Source: an uncultured Succinivibrionaceae bacterium
GTDB lineage: Bacteria; Pseudomonadota; Gammaproteobacteria; Enterobacterales; Succinivibrionaceae
Length of the DNA stretch: 34,206 nt
Direction of reading: 5' to 3'
Assembly (NCBI GenBank): GCA_949286015.1
Contig: CASEBB010000012.1
Span: 1 to 34,206 of the forward strand
Below, piece after piece: positions 6,511-16,104 of this stretch. Made by a program: the position numbers and the translations under genes. The notes under the pieces were generated by a model. That model had not been told where the DNA came from. It made no database searches and saw only the letters and a program-made list of their open reading frames with translations. Each line of letters opens with the position of its first letter. Position 1 is the first letter of the stretch.

Positions 6511-8997
6511 TTAGAGCTTGCTGATAATGTCCGTCACCAGCTGCTTAAGTTTAAGCGAGGTTGTGCAGCCCTTGCGCTCTACCCATTGCACTGAGCCTCC
6601 ATTCTTTCCCCAGCAGAGGTCAAACTCTACAAAAGCGCAGTCATCTTGCGCTTGCACCTCAAAGCGCAGCTTATGAGGGTGAGAAACCTGTAAGGAAGTA
6701 ATCACCAGCTGATGCTTCACTAGAGCGTCACAAGCCCGCGCGCCAATGTCTTGGAGTTGTGGAATTAATGAGGCCATCTCCGCTTTGATAGCGGCAGGAG
6801 TTATGGTCGCGGTCTGCGGTGGCAGAATGCTTTGCTGTAAGAGCTGTTGCTGCAAGACTTGAAGCTGGGGCGCAAATTTCGCCAACACCTTAGCCTCGGC
6901 ATACACCTTAGTGATGCGGCTCTTGCCGTTGTAGTACACATTGACGATGAACGTGCCTTTAGGAGTGCTGATGGTGCAGGCCTTAAGATAGTTGCTGTCG
7001 GTGACGGCGATGTTGGTAATGGCAAAGCCACTTAAAGCCTTGCGCAGGAGCGACTTAAAGTAATCTTGCGGCGCGCTTGGGTGGTGAAAAGGAGCGCGGC
7101 TAGGTACGAGAGTAGTGTGAGACGCAGCAGCAGTGGTAGACGTGCTTGTCTCGCCATTAGCCTCTGTGGATTCAAAGGCGTTGGTTACAGGCGTGGCGCC
7201 AGTAGCCTCTGAGGTGTTAGTGGCGTCAGTTGCGTTAGAGTAGTTGGTGACTGGCGTAATCACAGTTACTGATGCGGCGCCAGAAGTGCCAGTACCAGTA
7301 GCATAGGTGGTGTTAGCGGCAGCAGAGTTGTTAGCGTGAGAGAAATTACTGAATTTGAAGCGCTGCCCTAAGGTAATGTGGGGTGGGTTAATGAGCATGA
7401 GCTCGCTTTTGGCGCGCGTAATGGCGGTGTAGAGCCAGCGGCATCTGTGCTCATCGACCTTATTGCCGCCACTCATGCGATTAGTGCAGTCCACGTAGAC
7501 GCGTTGCCATTCACTGCCCTGTGCCTTGTGGCAGGTAATGGCGTAGCCGAACTTGGCATACAAGCAGTTGAGATAAGAGTCATTTTTCATGAACTCTTTG
7601 CGCTGCGCTCTGCGCTTGTGCTGATAGTCCTGAAACTCAGCCTCGGTGGCAAAGTCACTTTGCTGCCGTGGTGGGAATTGCGCATCAAACCGCATGTTGC
7701 AGTTGGTGATCAAGGCCTGCGTCAGATTTTCCGAAGTAACGCCCTCATCATCCTCAAAAAGGAAGTTCAGCATTAACAGCACCTGCTTCTGCTCTTTGGT
7801 ACCGTTTGTACTGTACACGGTCAGGGTGACTTTCTGAAAGTTCAGGGTCAGCTTGCACTGCTCTTGTTTACCCGTGTGGTCTTGGCGCGAGAAAAAGGAC
7901 TGTTGGGAGTAAAGCTCATTGCTTACCGCGTCGACTAAGGCAAAGTCGCCATTGAACAGTTGGTACAGCTGGTTGTTTCTGCTAATAATGAGCAAATCGT
8001 TGTGCTGTAGGTTGGTGGCCGAAAATCCGCGTTTGGCTCGTACTTGGCCATTGTAATCATGTGCGGCTGCATTGGTGCCAGTGATAATGCAGGCAAAAGA
8101 AAAGCGATGGTTGTGGCAGTATTTGAGGTAGGACTCAACCAGCTCTGTGGCCTCAATTTGCTGGCAATCCTGCTCATTGAGGGCAAATTGCAGCGTGATA
8201 AAGTTGTGCTGCTCAATTTGGTCACGCAGCTGCGTGGCATTGCGTAGGATGGTGCTGTGACGACCCTGTCTTACTACTTCTTTGAGCTGGAAGCAGGAGA
8301 TGGCGCTCAAGCCATAGTTGTCCCGCAGGTGCTTGGTGTTGAATACAGGGGAGAACTTCATATTCACCGGTGGCAACTGCGCGGGATCGCCGCAGAAGAT
8401 CACTTTGCGCTGGGGGTAGGACGCAAAATCCAGAGCCTCTAGCAGATCAAACAAGAGTCGACCTGAGCCAAACTGGTAGTAGTTGCTGTCATCTGCAATA
8501 TCGGAGATCAGGGACGCCTCGTCCACGATAACTACCGTATCGCTTTTCAGGTCGAGATTGGTGGCAGTTTTACGGTTGAAGATCCACTGAAATTCAGGCT
8601 TGTGCTTGCGGAGCTCAGGTGGTGTTTCTTGAAAGACAGGCGGGATTTGGTAGAGAAAAGAGTGGGTCGTAAAGCATGGGCTCTGGGTTTTTTGTGCCAG
8701 CACACGCATGGCTTTGCCCGTAGGCGCAAGCAGTTTATGGTCTCGATGTTGTGCGCTGAGCCATTGCTGCGCTAAGCTCAGCACAAAGGTCTTACCAGTG
8801 CCAGCGGAACCCTGTAGGACAAACAGGTGCTGCTCTGCATCCTCAAGAAAGTCAACCATGGAGCTGATGGCTGCTTTTTGGTCGGTGGTGAGCTCGATGT
8901 GCTTTGCCTTGAGGAAGGCGTCAAGCTGAGCGCGATTAACAGGGGTATTGGGATACGTAGGGTGAGTGTGCTGAGGCACAATGTTGCTGTTTTCCAT
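6511..8997 (-). CDS. RecD-like superfamily 1 DNA helicase with an extra C-terminal domain
   Basis: An 828-residue protein. Walker A is GSAGTGKT (63-70), motif Ia-like LLAPTGKAMRVL (89-100), Walker B VIVDEAS (156-162) and motif III GDPAQLPP (203-210). Near residue 510 are AITCHKAQGSEWQRVYVD and WLYTAITRAK, the UvrD_C_2-type motifs V/VI. This is the core of RecD/TraA-like SF1B helicases, which unwind DNA 5' to 3' using ATP. A Thr/Ala/Asn-rich linker (about 570-640) leads to an unrecognised C-terminal domain (about 645-828) ending in a helix. No RecB/RecC or nuclease partner is nearby, so it is not a RecBCD subunit. AAGG lies about 10 nt before ATG. Its same-strand partner at 3657-6152 suggests a two-gene cassette, inserted between rseP and bamA. 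Confidence 0.85.
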   Translation of the reverse strand: MENSNIVPQHTHPTYPNTPVNRAQLDAFLKAKHIELTTDQKAAISSMVDFLEDAEQHLFVLQGSAGTGKTFVLSLAQQWLSAQHRDHKLLAPTGKAMRVLAQKTQSPCFTTHSFLYQIPPVFQETPPELRKHKPEFQWIFNRKTATNLDLKSDTVVIVDEASLISDIADDSNYYQFGSGRLLFDLLEALDFASYPQRKVIFCGDPAQLPPVNMKFSPVFNTKHLRDNYGLSAISCFQLKEVVRQGRHSTILRNATQLRDQIEQHNFITLQFALNEQDCQQIEATELVESYLKYCHNHRFSFACIITGTNAAAHDYNGQVRAKRGFSATNLQHNDLLIISRNNQLYQLFNGDFALVDAVSNELYSQQSFFSRQDHTGKQEQCKLTLNFQKVTLTVYSTNGTKEQKQVLLMLNFLFEDDEGVTSENLTQALITNCNMRFDAQFPPRQQSDFATEAEFQDYQHKRRAQRKEFMKNDSYLNCLYAKFGYAITCHKAQGSEWQRVYVDCTNRMSGGNKVDEHRCRWLYTAITRAKSELMLINPPHITLGQRFKFSNFSHANNSAAANTTYATGTGTSGAASVTVITPVTNYSNATDATNTSEATGATPVTNAFESTEANGETSTSTTAAASHTTLVPSRAPFHHPSAPQDYFKSLLRKALSGFAITNIAVTDSNYLKACTISTPKGTFIVNVYYNGKSRITKVYAEAKVLAKFAPQLQVLQQQLLQQSILPPQTATITPAAIKAEMASLIPQLQDIGARACDALVKHQLVITSLQVSHPHKLRFEVQAQDDCAFVEFDLCWGKNGGSVQWVERKGCTTSLKLKQLVTDIISKL

Positions 8998-10455
8998 GGC
9001 TGCCTTGAATTGCGTAAAAGCACGGCAGAGCTTGCTCAGCTCGGCCGCTAGCGGTGGAAGAAAGTAAGGCGGGGCTTAGAAAAAGCCGTTTGTAGAGCGC
9101 AGTGGAATGTTGCTGCTAGAGCAACAGCTAATGCTGCTGCGTCGGTGTCTTTAGGGGAGCGTTAGTATTTTTCAGGCCACGACCGAGGTGACGTGACTGG
9201 TGAAGAGTAGGTGGTAGAGCGCGATCTCGCGCTCTTATGAGGCCAGCACGCTGCTGTGAACCTTAAAGGGGGCACAGCGCTGATTTCTACCTGAGAGTGT
9301 GCATAGGCCACCATGGGCTTTGGTGCCTACAGTGGTAGTAAGTGCGGGCCTTGGGAGTGTGGGCTGGAGGTGCCCTTTACCCTGAGAGGTGATCTCAGTG
9401 TACATCTCTAAAACAACATGCACAAGAGGGATTTGCACCACATGTCCTTACTATTTTTTTTGAGTAGCTCTGTGCTCTGCGCACCACGTTCCTAACCACG
9501 TCCAGCTCACCTGTTGCGGTGTAGTGGGGACAGCCACCACTACCGCCACCACTAATACCACCGTCACCGGCATGTCCGGTCGGCTGCCACCACGAGCAAA
9601 TCACTAGCGGCTAAGCCTTAGCGGCGCCAGTAATGCTGCCTCGCAACTCGAGGCCCTCCGCATTGGTTGGTGGCTAGAGCTCCGCAATACTTTTAGGTGG
9701 CTAACATGAAACGCCCTAACCATGACGCATGTGCTTGCCTCAAGATGTGAGGCTACGTTGAGGTCTCCACCAAGCTCCGAGTGGACTCTGAGTAGAGCCC
9801 AACTCTAAAGATGCGGCGTTTACCGTGCGGTGGCACCTCTTTTGTCGTCTTGGGGCAGTGGTAGTGTTTAGCTTCGCTGTTCCCACATGCCAACCATAAC
9901 CACATTGCCCAAGTTGTCATATCCTGAGGCTGTGAGACAAGTTGCGCCAATATCGCCACCGCCGACACTGTAAAGCCACCTGAGGCACTGCCGCTCACCA
10001 CCAAGGACTTTGCCACGCCACTTTCTACGCCACTTCCTAAGCCCCGTTTTCCGCCTCTTCCTTTGTCGCTTCAACCACCATGCTGCCTGTTTCTTGGGCG
10101 TAGCTGCACTCTTTTCCATTGCACATTGTGCGTTTCGCTGTAATTTAGGGCTACTCTTGGCTAAAATAGTAAACTTATCAGCGTGTTTTTGGGGGCATAC
10201 CCCTCCTGCACGGTAGTCCCGCTTCCCCAAGGTAAAGACAGCCTCTCCTGAGGTCGCACCACAGGAAAACACCTCAAACGGTGTTACCGAGGTCTTACTT
10301 TGGAGCGTGACTCAAGCAAGCTCTAGTTTAGGCATGTACAATAGCCTCGTGCTTCGCGCTTTGGTGCAATACCGTGGCAGGAGTGCTGGGGTGGCATCCT
10401 CATAAGCCTTGTGTGCTTACGTGTGATGTCAAGGTGCGGTTAATTTGGATAGAAG
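8998..10455. other. 1.46-kb spacer upstream of bamA, no credible gene
   Basis: Short open frames on both strands here have no recognisable domains or good ribosome-binding sites. The spacer holds one family A repeat (9667-9773). A GGCTAAAAT box near 10159 resembles one upstream of accA, but no matching -35 box is evident. TACAAT near 10338, about 115 nt upstream of bamA, is a possible -10. I could not find a sigma-E consensus. The helicase and bamA diverge from this spacer. Confidence 0.5.
9667..9773 (+). repeat. family A dispersed repeat, copy 2 (107 nt)
   Basis: Bounded by TTGGTGG (9667-9673) and its inverted copy CCACCAA (9767-9773). The interior shares GAAACGCCCTAACCA, the CATGTGCTTGCCTCAAG block and TGTGAGGCTACGTTG with the copy at 33593-33701 and, more weakly, with 822-927. 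The flank outside the right end (GAGTAGAGCC) is also shared. It is too short to code for a transposase, so it would be a non-autonomous element or a structured RNA. Confidence 0.8.
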
Positions 10456-12909
10456 ATGTCGAAGAATAAGCAGCACTTGAAACACTCTCTTCTCTTAGGC
10501 GGAGTGGCTTTGGGTATGATGGCAGCTCTGGCGCCAGTAGGTTTCGCTGCCCCACAAAACGCAGCTACCGCTGCTAGCGCCGCTCAGGGTGTCCGCATTG
10601 ACAATATCAGCGTGCGCGGCCTCAATCGCGTCAGCCTCGGTGCGGTCTTGTTAGCGTTACCAGTGCGTCAAGGTGATGTCTTAACCCCAGACAACGTCTC
10701 ATTATCCATGAAGCGCCTCTACGCCACCGGTAACTTCTCGGATGTGTCCTTACAGCTCTCGGGTAACACCTTAATCGTTAATGTCACCGAGCGTCCAACC
10801 ATTGGTACGATTACCTTCGCCGGTAACTCGCAAATCCAAGAAGACGCCTTACGTGACGTTATCGAGCAGCAGGGCCTGCGCACCGGTGAGCCAATTAACG
10901 TCCAGCTCTTAGGCCAGTTAGAAAAGTCCTTAGAGGACTTCTACCACTCTGCTGGTATGTACCAAGCTGACGTCAAGCCAGTGCTGACTTATCTGCCACG
11001 TAACCGTGTGGACATCAAGCTCGAGTTCTATGAGGGTGAGGCCGCTGCTATTGAGCAAATCAACATCGTGGGCAATAAGGCCTTTGATGAGGACGAGCTC
11101 TTAGCCCAATTAGAGTTACGTGACGACGTGCCATGGTGGAACGTGGTTGCTAACTCCCGCTACGATGCCCAAAAGTTCAGTGGCGACTTAGAGACGCTGC
11201 GCTCTTTCTACATGGATCGCGGCTACGTGAACTTTAAGGTCGACTCGACCCAAGTGTCGATGACTCCAGACCGCAAGGGCTTATACCTCACCATTGCCGT
11301 AAACGAGGGTGACCTCTACACCTTTGGTGACTGCACCGTGCAAGGCAATACCTTAAAGTATGGCGATGACATGCGTAAGCTCATCACCATCCAAAAGGGT
11401 GAAGTCTACTCGGCCCGTGAAGTTACCAATATGGAGACGGTGCTGAGCAACTACTTAGGTAAGTTTGGCTATGCCTACTCCAAGGTAACGGCGGTACCAG
11501 ATTTTGATGAGGCCAATAAGGTCGTCAACTTAAACTTCATGGTCGACCCAGGCCAGCGTATCTACGTCACCAACGTCGATATCCGTGGCAACACCCAGAC
11601 TAACGACACCGTTATCCGCCGTGAAATTCGCCAGATGGACGGTACGTGGCTGTCCAATGAGTCGATCGAAGCCTCTAAGGCCCGCTTAAACCGCTTAGGC
11701 TACTTCGAGACGGTGGACATGAACGTCGAGCGTAATGGTGCCAGCCCTGACACCGCCTCGGTGGTCACCACCATTAAGGAGCAACCTACCGGTACCATTC
11801 AAGGTGGTATCGGCTATGGTACTTCCTCCGGCTTTATGATTTCTGCCGGTGTGTCGCAGAATAACGTCTTTGGTTGGGGTACTCGCGCCAGCGTTTCCGC
11901 TTACCAAAACGATTACCGTGAGCACGTCGAGGTGGGTTACACTGACCCTTACTTCACGGTTGACCAGATCTCCTTAGGTGGTCGTGCTTACTACGATAAC
12001 TTCCACGGTGATGACGCTGATGTGGTCTCTTACGATAACGAGACCATTGGCTTTGACCTCACTACGGGTTATCCAATTTCGGAGAACGTGTATGTCAGCT
12101 ACACCTTAGGTGTAGAGAAGATGGACATCACCTCCAATAAGTTCTTCTTACAGGCCATCGACTTCTGGCGTACTTATGGTGAGGGCAGTCTCTCTAACGA
12201 CTTCTTAGACTTCACCTTCCGCTTTAACATCTCGCGCAATAACTTAGACCGCACCATCTTCCCAACGTCCGGTTCGCGTCAGAACTTCTCGGCTTTTGCC
12301 ACCTTACCTGAGATCTCCGATCTCCAGTACTACAAGTTAGATGCGCAGACCTACCACTACTTCCCATTAGACAGCGATCATGACTTCGTCTTTGCCATTC
12401 GTGGTCGTGCGGCCTATGGTGATGGCTACGGCTCAGTGGACGGCTTAGACCAGAAGTTACCATTCTTTGATAACTTCTACTTAGGCGGTGACCAGTGGTT
12501 ACGTGGCTTCGAGCGCAATAGCGTCGGCCCTCGTGCGCTGTACCCAGCTGCTAATGGTCGCGTCACCATTGATGAGAACGATAACTTAGGTGGTAACGCC
12601 TTATGGGCGGTTTCGGCGGAGATCATTGTCCCAACGCCATTTATTTCCGAGAGCTATAAGAATCAGGTGCGTACCTCGATCTTCTTAGACGCTGGTGCTC
12701 TGTGGGATACCAACGCTGGTGAATACACCGCAGGTTACGCCGGTGCCCCTGATTACGACGATCCAGGCCGTTACAGCGCTGCTGCTGGTATCTCCTTAAC
12801 GTGGATGTCGCCAGTGGGCCCACTGTCGTTTAGCTTAGCCCGCCCTGTTAAGGAGCAGGATGGCGACGACAGCCAGTTCTTTAGCTTCGACATTGGTGGT
12901 CGTTTCTAA
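10456..12909 (+). CDS. bamA: BamA outer-membrane beta-barrel assembly factor
   Basis: The central subunit of the BAM complex, which folds beta-barrel proteins into the outer membrane. The 817 residues match the family's usual length of about 800. A signal peptide (basic HLKHS, hydrophobic [18 protein letters not shown]) is probably cleaved after FAA or [17 protein letters not shown] begins the first of five POTRA domains. The C-terminal Omp85 barrel starts near [20 protein letters not shown], contains [17 protein letters not shown] (the conserved loop-6 RGF motif) and ends FDIGGRF, with the terminal aromatic barrel signal. Leucine is mostly TTA, as in other highly expressed genes here. The ribosome-binding site is weak (GGA about 12 nt upstream). 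The next gene, skp, is 900 nt downstream instead of about 0.1 kb. Confidence 0.97.
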   Translation: MSKNKQHLKHSLLLGGVALGMMAALAPVGFAAPQNAATAASAAQGVRIDNISVRGLNRVSLGAVLLALPVRQGDVLTPDNVSLSMKRLYATGNFSDVSLQLSGNTLIVNVTERPTIGTITFAGNSQIQEDALRDVIEQQGLRTGEPINVQLLGQLEKSLEDFYHSAGMYQADVKPVLTYLPRNRVDIKLEFYEGEAAAIEQINIVGNKAFDEDELLAQLELRDDVPWWNVVANSRYDAQKFSGDLETLRSFYMDRGYVNFKVDSTQVSMTPDRKGLYLTIAVNEGDLYTFGDCTVQGNTLKYGDDMRKLITIQKGEVYSAREVTNMETVLSNYLGKFGYAYSKVTAVPDFDEANKVVNLNFMVDPGQRIYVTNVDIRGNTQTNDTVIRREIRQMDGTWLSNESIEASKARLNRLGYFETVDMNVERNGASPDTASVVTTIKEQPTGTIQGGIGYGTSSGFMISAGVSQNNVFGWGTRASVSAYQNDYREHVEVGYTDPYFTVDQISLGGRAYYDNFHGDDADVVSYDNETIGFDLTTGYPISENVYVSYTLGVEKMDITSNKFFLQAIDFWRTYGEGSLSNDFLDFTFRFNISRNNLDRTIFPTSGSRQNFSAFATLPEISDLQYYKLDAQTYHYFPLDSDHDFVFAIRGRAAYGDGYGSVDGLDQKLPFFDNFYLGGDQWLRGFERNSVGPRALYPAANGRVTIDENDNLGGNALWAVSAEIIVPTPFISESYKNQVRTSIFLDAGALWDTNAGEYTAGYAGAPDYDDPGRYSAAAGISLTWMSPVGPLSFSLARPVKEQDGDDSQFFSFDIGGRF

Positions 12910-13310
12910 GCGGCGCTCCTGTGCTCAGGGGGGCGGCTGGCCTCAAGAACGCAAGCTGTCGCCATCCTCACGGTGGTTCCCCCTTTAGGAAGTGTGCCTG
13001 AGGGTAGAGGGCAAACAGCTCTGCGCTCTTAGTGCCTCAGGGGCACTGCTGTGAGGAGGGCTAAGAGCCTTGAGGACAGTCCACGGCAGCTGCGCCCACG
13101 GCAGCAGAGCCTAAGGCTCGGCAGCGCCAGCGGCTGTGCCACAGCAGCGTGGGATACACCCGTGCGCTGGTGCTCTGAAGCAGCATGATCTCCTTGAGAG
13201 CGCAGCGGTACCGAAAGTAATTGGGCGCGTGCGGGCAAGGGAACCTTTCTCGTTCGCTCGCTTGTTTGCTTGTGCGCTGGTTGCCTTGCTTTGGGCACAG
13301 CGTGCAATAG

Positions 13311-13341
13311 AGCCACCATCACGATGTGCTTGGTGGCTTTT
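13311..13341 (+). terminator. possible rho-independent terminator
   Basis: AGCCACCA (13311-13318) pairs with TGGTGGCT (13331-13338) around a 12-nt loop and runs into TTTT. The U-tract is short, so termination may be weak. It lies 0.4 kb downstream of bamA. Confidence 0.4.
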
Positions 13342-13346
13342 GCGCA

Positions 13347-13365
13347 CTTAGGGGTAGCCCCTAAG
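13347..13365. other. perfect 8-bp hairpin with a 3-nt loop
   Basis: CTTAGGGG (13347-13354), loop TAG, CCCCTAAG (13358-13365). It directly follows the terminator-like stem at 13311-13341. There is no T-tract. It could be part of a structured RNA between bamA and skp. Confidence 0.4.
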
Positions 13366-13484
13366 CACCAGCTCATTTTGGCTGCGTAAGCTAGAGTCTT
13401 CTGGGGTGGTGGCTGCATACCGCCAGCAGAGGCTGCGCTGCTTTTAGCAGTCTGCCTCTTGTGCCCTTTGTGCCCTGCTACAGC

Positions 13485-13634
13485 GAAGGAACAACTGTCT
13501 TTTAGATGACGGCATTGCAGGCAAGCAGGCGTGCCCACGCTTAAGAGAGTCTCAGGCTCGCCTGCACCTTTCAGCTCAAGGTGGGGGACGTTTACCTCAC
13601 TTAACCCTGCCGCCGTCACTTATGAGCTCACTCC
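13485..13634. repeat. family D repeat, copy 1 (about 150 nt)
   Basis: Aligns with 14655-14802. Shared blocks include AAGAGAG, CACCTGTACCTTTCA-like (here CGCCTGCACCTTTCA), AGGTG and GACGTT in the same order and spacing. The two copies flank skp in the same orientation. Small gaps between them break any common reading frame, which argues for a nucleotide-level element. Confidence 0.5.
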
Positions 13635-13809
13635 GGCCTCAAAGCTACAAGCGCAGCCGCGTCTTACACCATACCGTTTTCTTTGGGCGTGTGGCCTGTA
13701 CTTGAACAGGACACGCTTACTCTGTGGCCACTTACTGCATCTGGTCTTAAGCCGCAGTTGCAGTGCGTACACAGAGACACACTAGTTCTATTGTTGAGTA
13801 TTTGCTTCT

Positions 13810-14370
13810 ATGTTGAAAAAAGTCATCATTGCTTCGGCTCTGAGCGCCGTCTGCGCTCTGTCTGTGGTTTCGCTGCCAGCTATGGCTGCGCCTAGCGCGA
13901 CGCCAGTTGCTGCCGCTGCCCATACCCCAACTGTGGCTGTACTCAACCTGCCTTACATCATGAGCGAGATTCCTCAAGCTAAGGCCTTACAACAGACCTT
14001 AGCCAAAGAGTTTGGCCCACGTGAGCAAGAGCTGCAAAAGATGCAGCAAGAGGGCATGAAGTTAGGTCAGGACTTAAACGCTGGTAAGTACACCGGTGAT
14101 GAGCTCGTTTCCAAGCGCCGTGAGCTGGAGCAAAAGCAGGCTGACTTCCGCTTAAAGGCCCGTGCTTTACAAGAGGATCAGCAAGCTCGCGTCCAAGAGG
14201 AAGAGCGTGCCTTAATGGTCACCGTACAGCGCGCCATTGACTCCATTGCTAAGGAGCGTGGCATCGACTTAGTGTTACGTGGTGAGGCTATCGCTTACAC
14301 CATTGATGCGCTGGATATCTCACAGGAAGTGATTGCCCGCGTCAGCGCTGATAATGGCACTGCTAAGTAA
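13810..14370 (+). CDS. skp: Skp/OmpH periplasmic chaperone
   Basis: Skp is a trimeric jellyfish-shaped chaperone that holds unfolded outer-membrane proteins in the periplasm and delivers them to the BAM complex. The 186-residue product has a signal peptide (MLKKVIIASALSAVCALSVV, cleavage near AMA) and a short Ala/Pro/Thr spacer. TVAVLNLPYIMSEIPQAKAL is the typical first strand and helix of OmpH proteins. A long charged helix follows (GPREQELQKMQQEGMKLGQD through RVQEEERAL), forming the tentacle, and the core closes with IDSIAKERGIDLVL. It is about 25 residues longer than E. coli Skp, mainly in the N-terminal spacer. The Shine-Dalgarno sequence before this ATG is weak. Its position after bamA and before lpxD is classical. 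Confidence 0.93.
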   Translation: MLKKVIIASALSAVCALSVVSLPAMAAPSATPVAAAAHTPTVAVLNLPYIMSEIPQAKALQQTLAKEFGPREQELQKMQQEGMKLGQDLNAGKYTGDELVSKRRELEQKQADFRLKARALQEDQQARVQEEERALMVTVQRAIDSIAKERGIDLVLRGEAIAYTIDALDISQEVIARVSADNGTAK

Positions 14371-14654
14371 GAAAGAACTCAAAGCGCAGGTAGCTCCCAC
14401 GGGGTGGTAAGCATAGTCACTATCACCTCCCATGTCCCATGAGGCACCACTACGGTAAAAATGCCTGTACGCAGCAGTGACGGCCGTGCCCGCGCTGTTG
14501 CCAGCGCGCTGCTGTGGCAGCAGCGACGGGGGGCGAGCGCTGTGATGACAACAGCAACCACCGATGCAGTTGGTGTGGTTCTTCGCAGGCCAGCGCTCAT
14601 GCGGGGCGGTGGCTTAAGCTCTGACGTAGTGTAGTGTAGTGGCGTCACACCTTT

Positions 14655-14802
14655 GAGGAATGACTGACTTCTCGATGACGTCGTCTAAGGTAAATGGTGC
14701 CCAGACCAAGAGAGGCTTAGGGTCACCTGTACCTTTCATCTTAGGTGTGTGACGTTGCCTGCACGCAGCCAATACTACGTCATTGCTGTGATCACGCATT
14801 GC
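14655..14802. repeat. family D repeat, copy 2
   Basis: Counterpart of 13485-13634, lying between skp and lpxD. The best-conserved part is 14699-14757 (CCAAGAGAG, CACCTGTACCTTTCA, GTGACGTT). It is diverged, with several small gaps. Confidence 0.5.
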
Positions 14803-14825
14803 TTAGTGTTGCCACCATAAGTGAT

Positions 14826-14838
14826 GGGGGGGGGGGGG
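14826..14838 (+). repeat. homopolymeric tract of 13 G, 92 nt upstream of lpxD
   Basis: A run of 13 G in the 560-nt skp-lpxD spacer. Long G tracts slip during replication and in other bacteria switch promoter strength when they lie near promoter elements. No promoter boxes can be assigned around it, so a role is only a possibility, and tract length is also prone to sequencing error. Confidence 0.6.
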
Positions 14839-14930
14839 CGAAGCGGAGCTAAAGCGCCTAATGGTTACTGGTCGCATGGGAGCGCACTCAGCTTGTCATG
14901 CAGGTAGTTGGGGAATAGGGGTAGAGCACA

Positions 14931-15959
14931 GTGTTAGTCAAAGAGATTGCACAGAAACTCGGTGCTGAATTTCGGGGCGATGGTGAGGTCGACATCCACC
15001 GTGTCGCTAACTTACTCACAGCCCAAGCTGGGGAAATCAGCTTCCTCTCTGACACTAAGTACCGCTCGGTCTTAGAAAAGTCGCAGGCTTCCTGCGTTAT
15101 GGTCAAAGAAGCCGATGCGCCTCACGTCAAGAGCACCGCCCTGATTGTGCCTGACCCTTATTTAGCCTTTGCTCGCGTGGCGCAGCTCCTTGATAAGGAG
15201 CCATCAATTGCGGTAGGTATTCATCCTACTGCCGTTATTGGTGAGGATGTGGTCTTAGGTCAGAATGTGGGGATTGGCCCGCATGCGGTCATTGGCCGTG
15301 GCACGGTCTTAGGTGACAACGTCCAGATTGGTGCCAACTGTGTACTAGGCCCTGAGGTTAAATTAGGCACAGGTACGCGCTTATACCCGCTGGTGAGTGT
15401 CTACCACCACTGCGTGTTAGGTGAGCACTGCTTAATTCAATCCGGCACGGTGATTGGTGGTGATGGCTTTGGTTACGCCAATGACAAGGGCGAGTGGGTA
15501 AAGATTCCGCAAGCTGGCCGCGTGGTGATTGGCGATCGTGTCGAGATTGGTGCTAACACCTGCATCGATCGTGGTGCCTTAGATGACACCATTATCGAGA
15601 GCAATGTCATTATCGACAACCTCTGCCAGATAGCTCATAACGTCAAGATTGGCTATGGTACCGCCGTTGCGGGCGGAACTACTTTTGCCGGTTCTGTGAC
15701 CATTGGTAAGTACTGCATCATTGGTGGTACCTCGGTCTTTAATGGCCACATCAGCATTGCTGATCAGGTCACCATTTCTGGTATGTGCATGGTGATGCGC
15801 TCGATTAAAGAGCCAAAGAGTGTCTACTCCTCGGGCATCCCTGCACAGACCAACGCCGAGTGGCGTCGTACAGCCTCCCGCGTGCTGCATATTAACGACA
15901 TGTATCACAAGCTCTTGGAGCTAGAAAAAGAGGTGCGTGAGCTGAAAAAAAGCCAATAG
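14931..15959 (+). CDS. lpxD: LpxD, UDP-3-O-acyl-glucosamine N-acyltransferase
   Basis: The third step of lipid A synthesis: transfer of a hydroxyacyl chain from ACP to the 2-amino group of UDP-3-O-acyl-glucosamine, in the cytoplasm. The 342 residues match E. coli LpxD (341). The N-terminal uridine-binding domain (to about residue 95, including GEISFLSDTKY) is followed by left-handed beta-helix hexapeptide repeats (IGEDVVLGQNVGIGPHAVIG onwards) and a C-terminal helix (HINDMYHKLLELEKEVRELK). The catalytic histidine is in QIAHNV at residue 236. The start is GTG, preceded by G-rich sequence (GGGGAATAGGGG). It forms a homotrimer in the family. It is separated from skp by 560 nt containing a repeat and the G13 tract. 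Confidence 0.96.
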   Translation: MLVKEIAQKLGAEFRGDGEVDIHRVANLLTAQAGEISFLSDTKYRSVLEKSQASCVMVKEADAPHVKSTALIVPDPYLAFARVAQLLDKEPSIAVGIHPTAVIGEDVVLGQNVGIGPHAVIGRGTVLGDNVQIGANCVLGPEVKLGTGTRLYPLVSVYHHCVLGEHCLIQSGTVIGGDGFGYANDKGEWVKIPQAGRVVIGDRVEIGANTCIDRGALDDTIIESNVIIDNLCQIAHNVKIGYGTAVAGGTTFAGSVTIGKYCIIGGTSVFNGHISIADQVTISGMCMVMRSIKEPKSVYSSGIPAQTNAEWRRTASRVLHINDMYHKLLELEKEVRELKKSQ

Positions 15960-15970
15960 CGCGGTGGGGC

Positions 15971-16020
15971 AACGCTAAACTGTCATTTTTGCGAAAATGG
16001 CTTTTGTTACTAGCGTTTTT
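15971..16020 (+). terminator. compound stem-loop between lpxD and fabZ, possible terminator
   Basis: AACGCTA (15971-15977) pairs with TAGCGTT (16011-16017) and ends in a run of five T. Inside it, CATTTT and AAAATG form a second hairpin with a TGCG loop. The long outer loop makes it weaker than a canonical terminator. It begins 12 nt after the lpxD stop. Confidence 0.45.
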
Positions 16021-16104
16021 GGCTTATGCTTAGGGGGACTTAGACGTGTCGGGGCGTGTTAAGTCACGCTACAGCACGTTTTCCGTTTTGCAAGGTAAAT
16101 TCAA

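Larger units (their letters stand above)
12910..13809. other. 900-nt bamA-skp spacer with hairpins and a repeat
   Basis: A minus-strand frame of 196 codons crosses 13029-13619, but its translation is Cys/Ala/Arg-rich without a domain or clear start signal, so I do not call it a gene. The spacer contains a terminator-like hairpin (13311-13341), a second perfect hairpin (13347-13365) and one copy of a repeat also found between skp and lpxD. Together these suggest transcriptional separation of bamA from skp, or a small RNA in the spacer. Confidence 0.45.

Noticed and set aside
6511..8997. RecD subunit of RecBCD
   Set aside because: The motifs are RecD-like, but no recB or recC lies nearby, and the linker and C-terminal domain differ.
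9881..9940. Possible fourth family A repeat (CCATAACCAC followed by GAGGCTGTGAG)
   Set aside because: Only short matches, no terminal inverted repeats and wrong spacing.
9868..10272. Minus-strand open frame of 134 codons upstream of bamA
   Set aside because: Basic low-complexity translation (runs of Lys/Arg), no recognisable motif, and competing frames on both strands.
13029..13619. Minus-strand open frame of 196 codons in the bamA-skp spacer
   Set aside because: The composition is Cys/Ala/Arg-rich with no domain and no good ribosome-binding site. It crosses two hairpins and a repeat whose other copy carries frame-breaking gaps.
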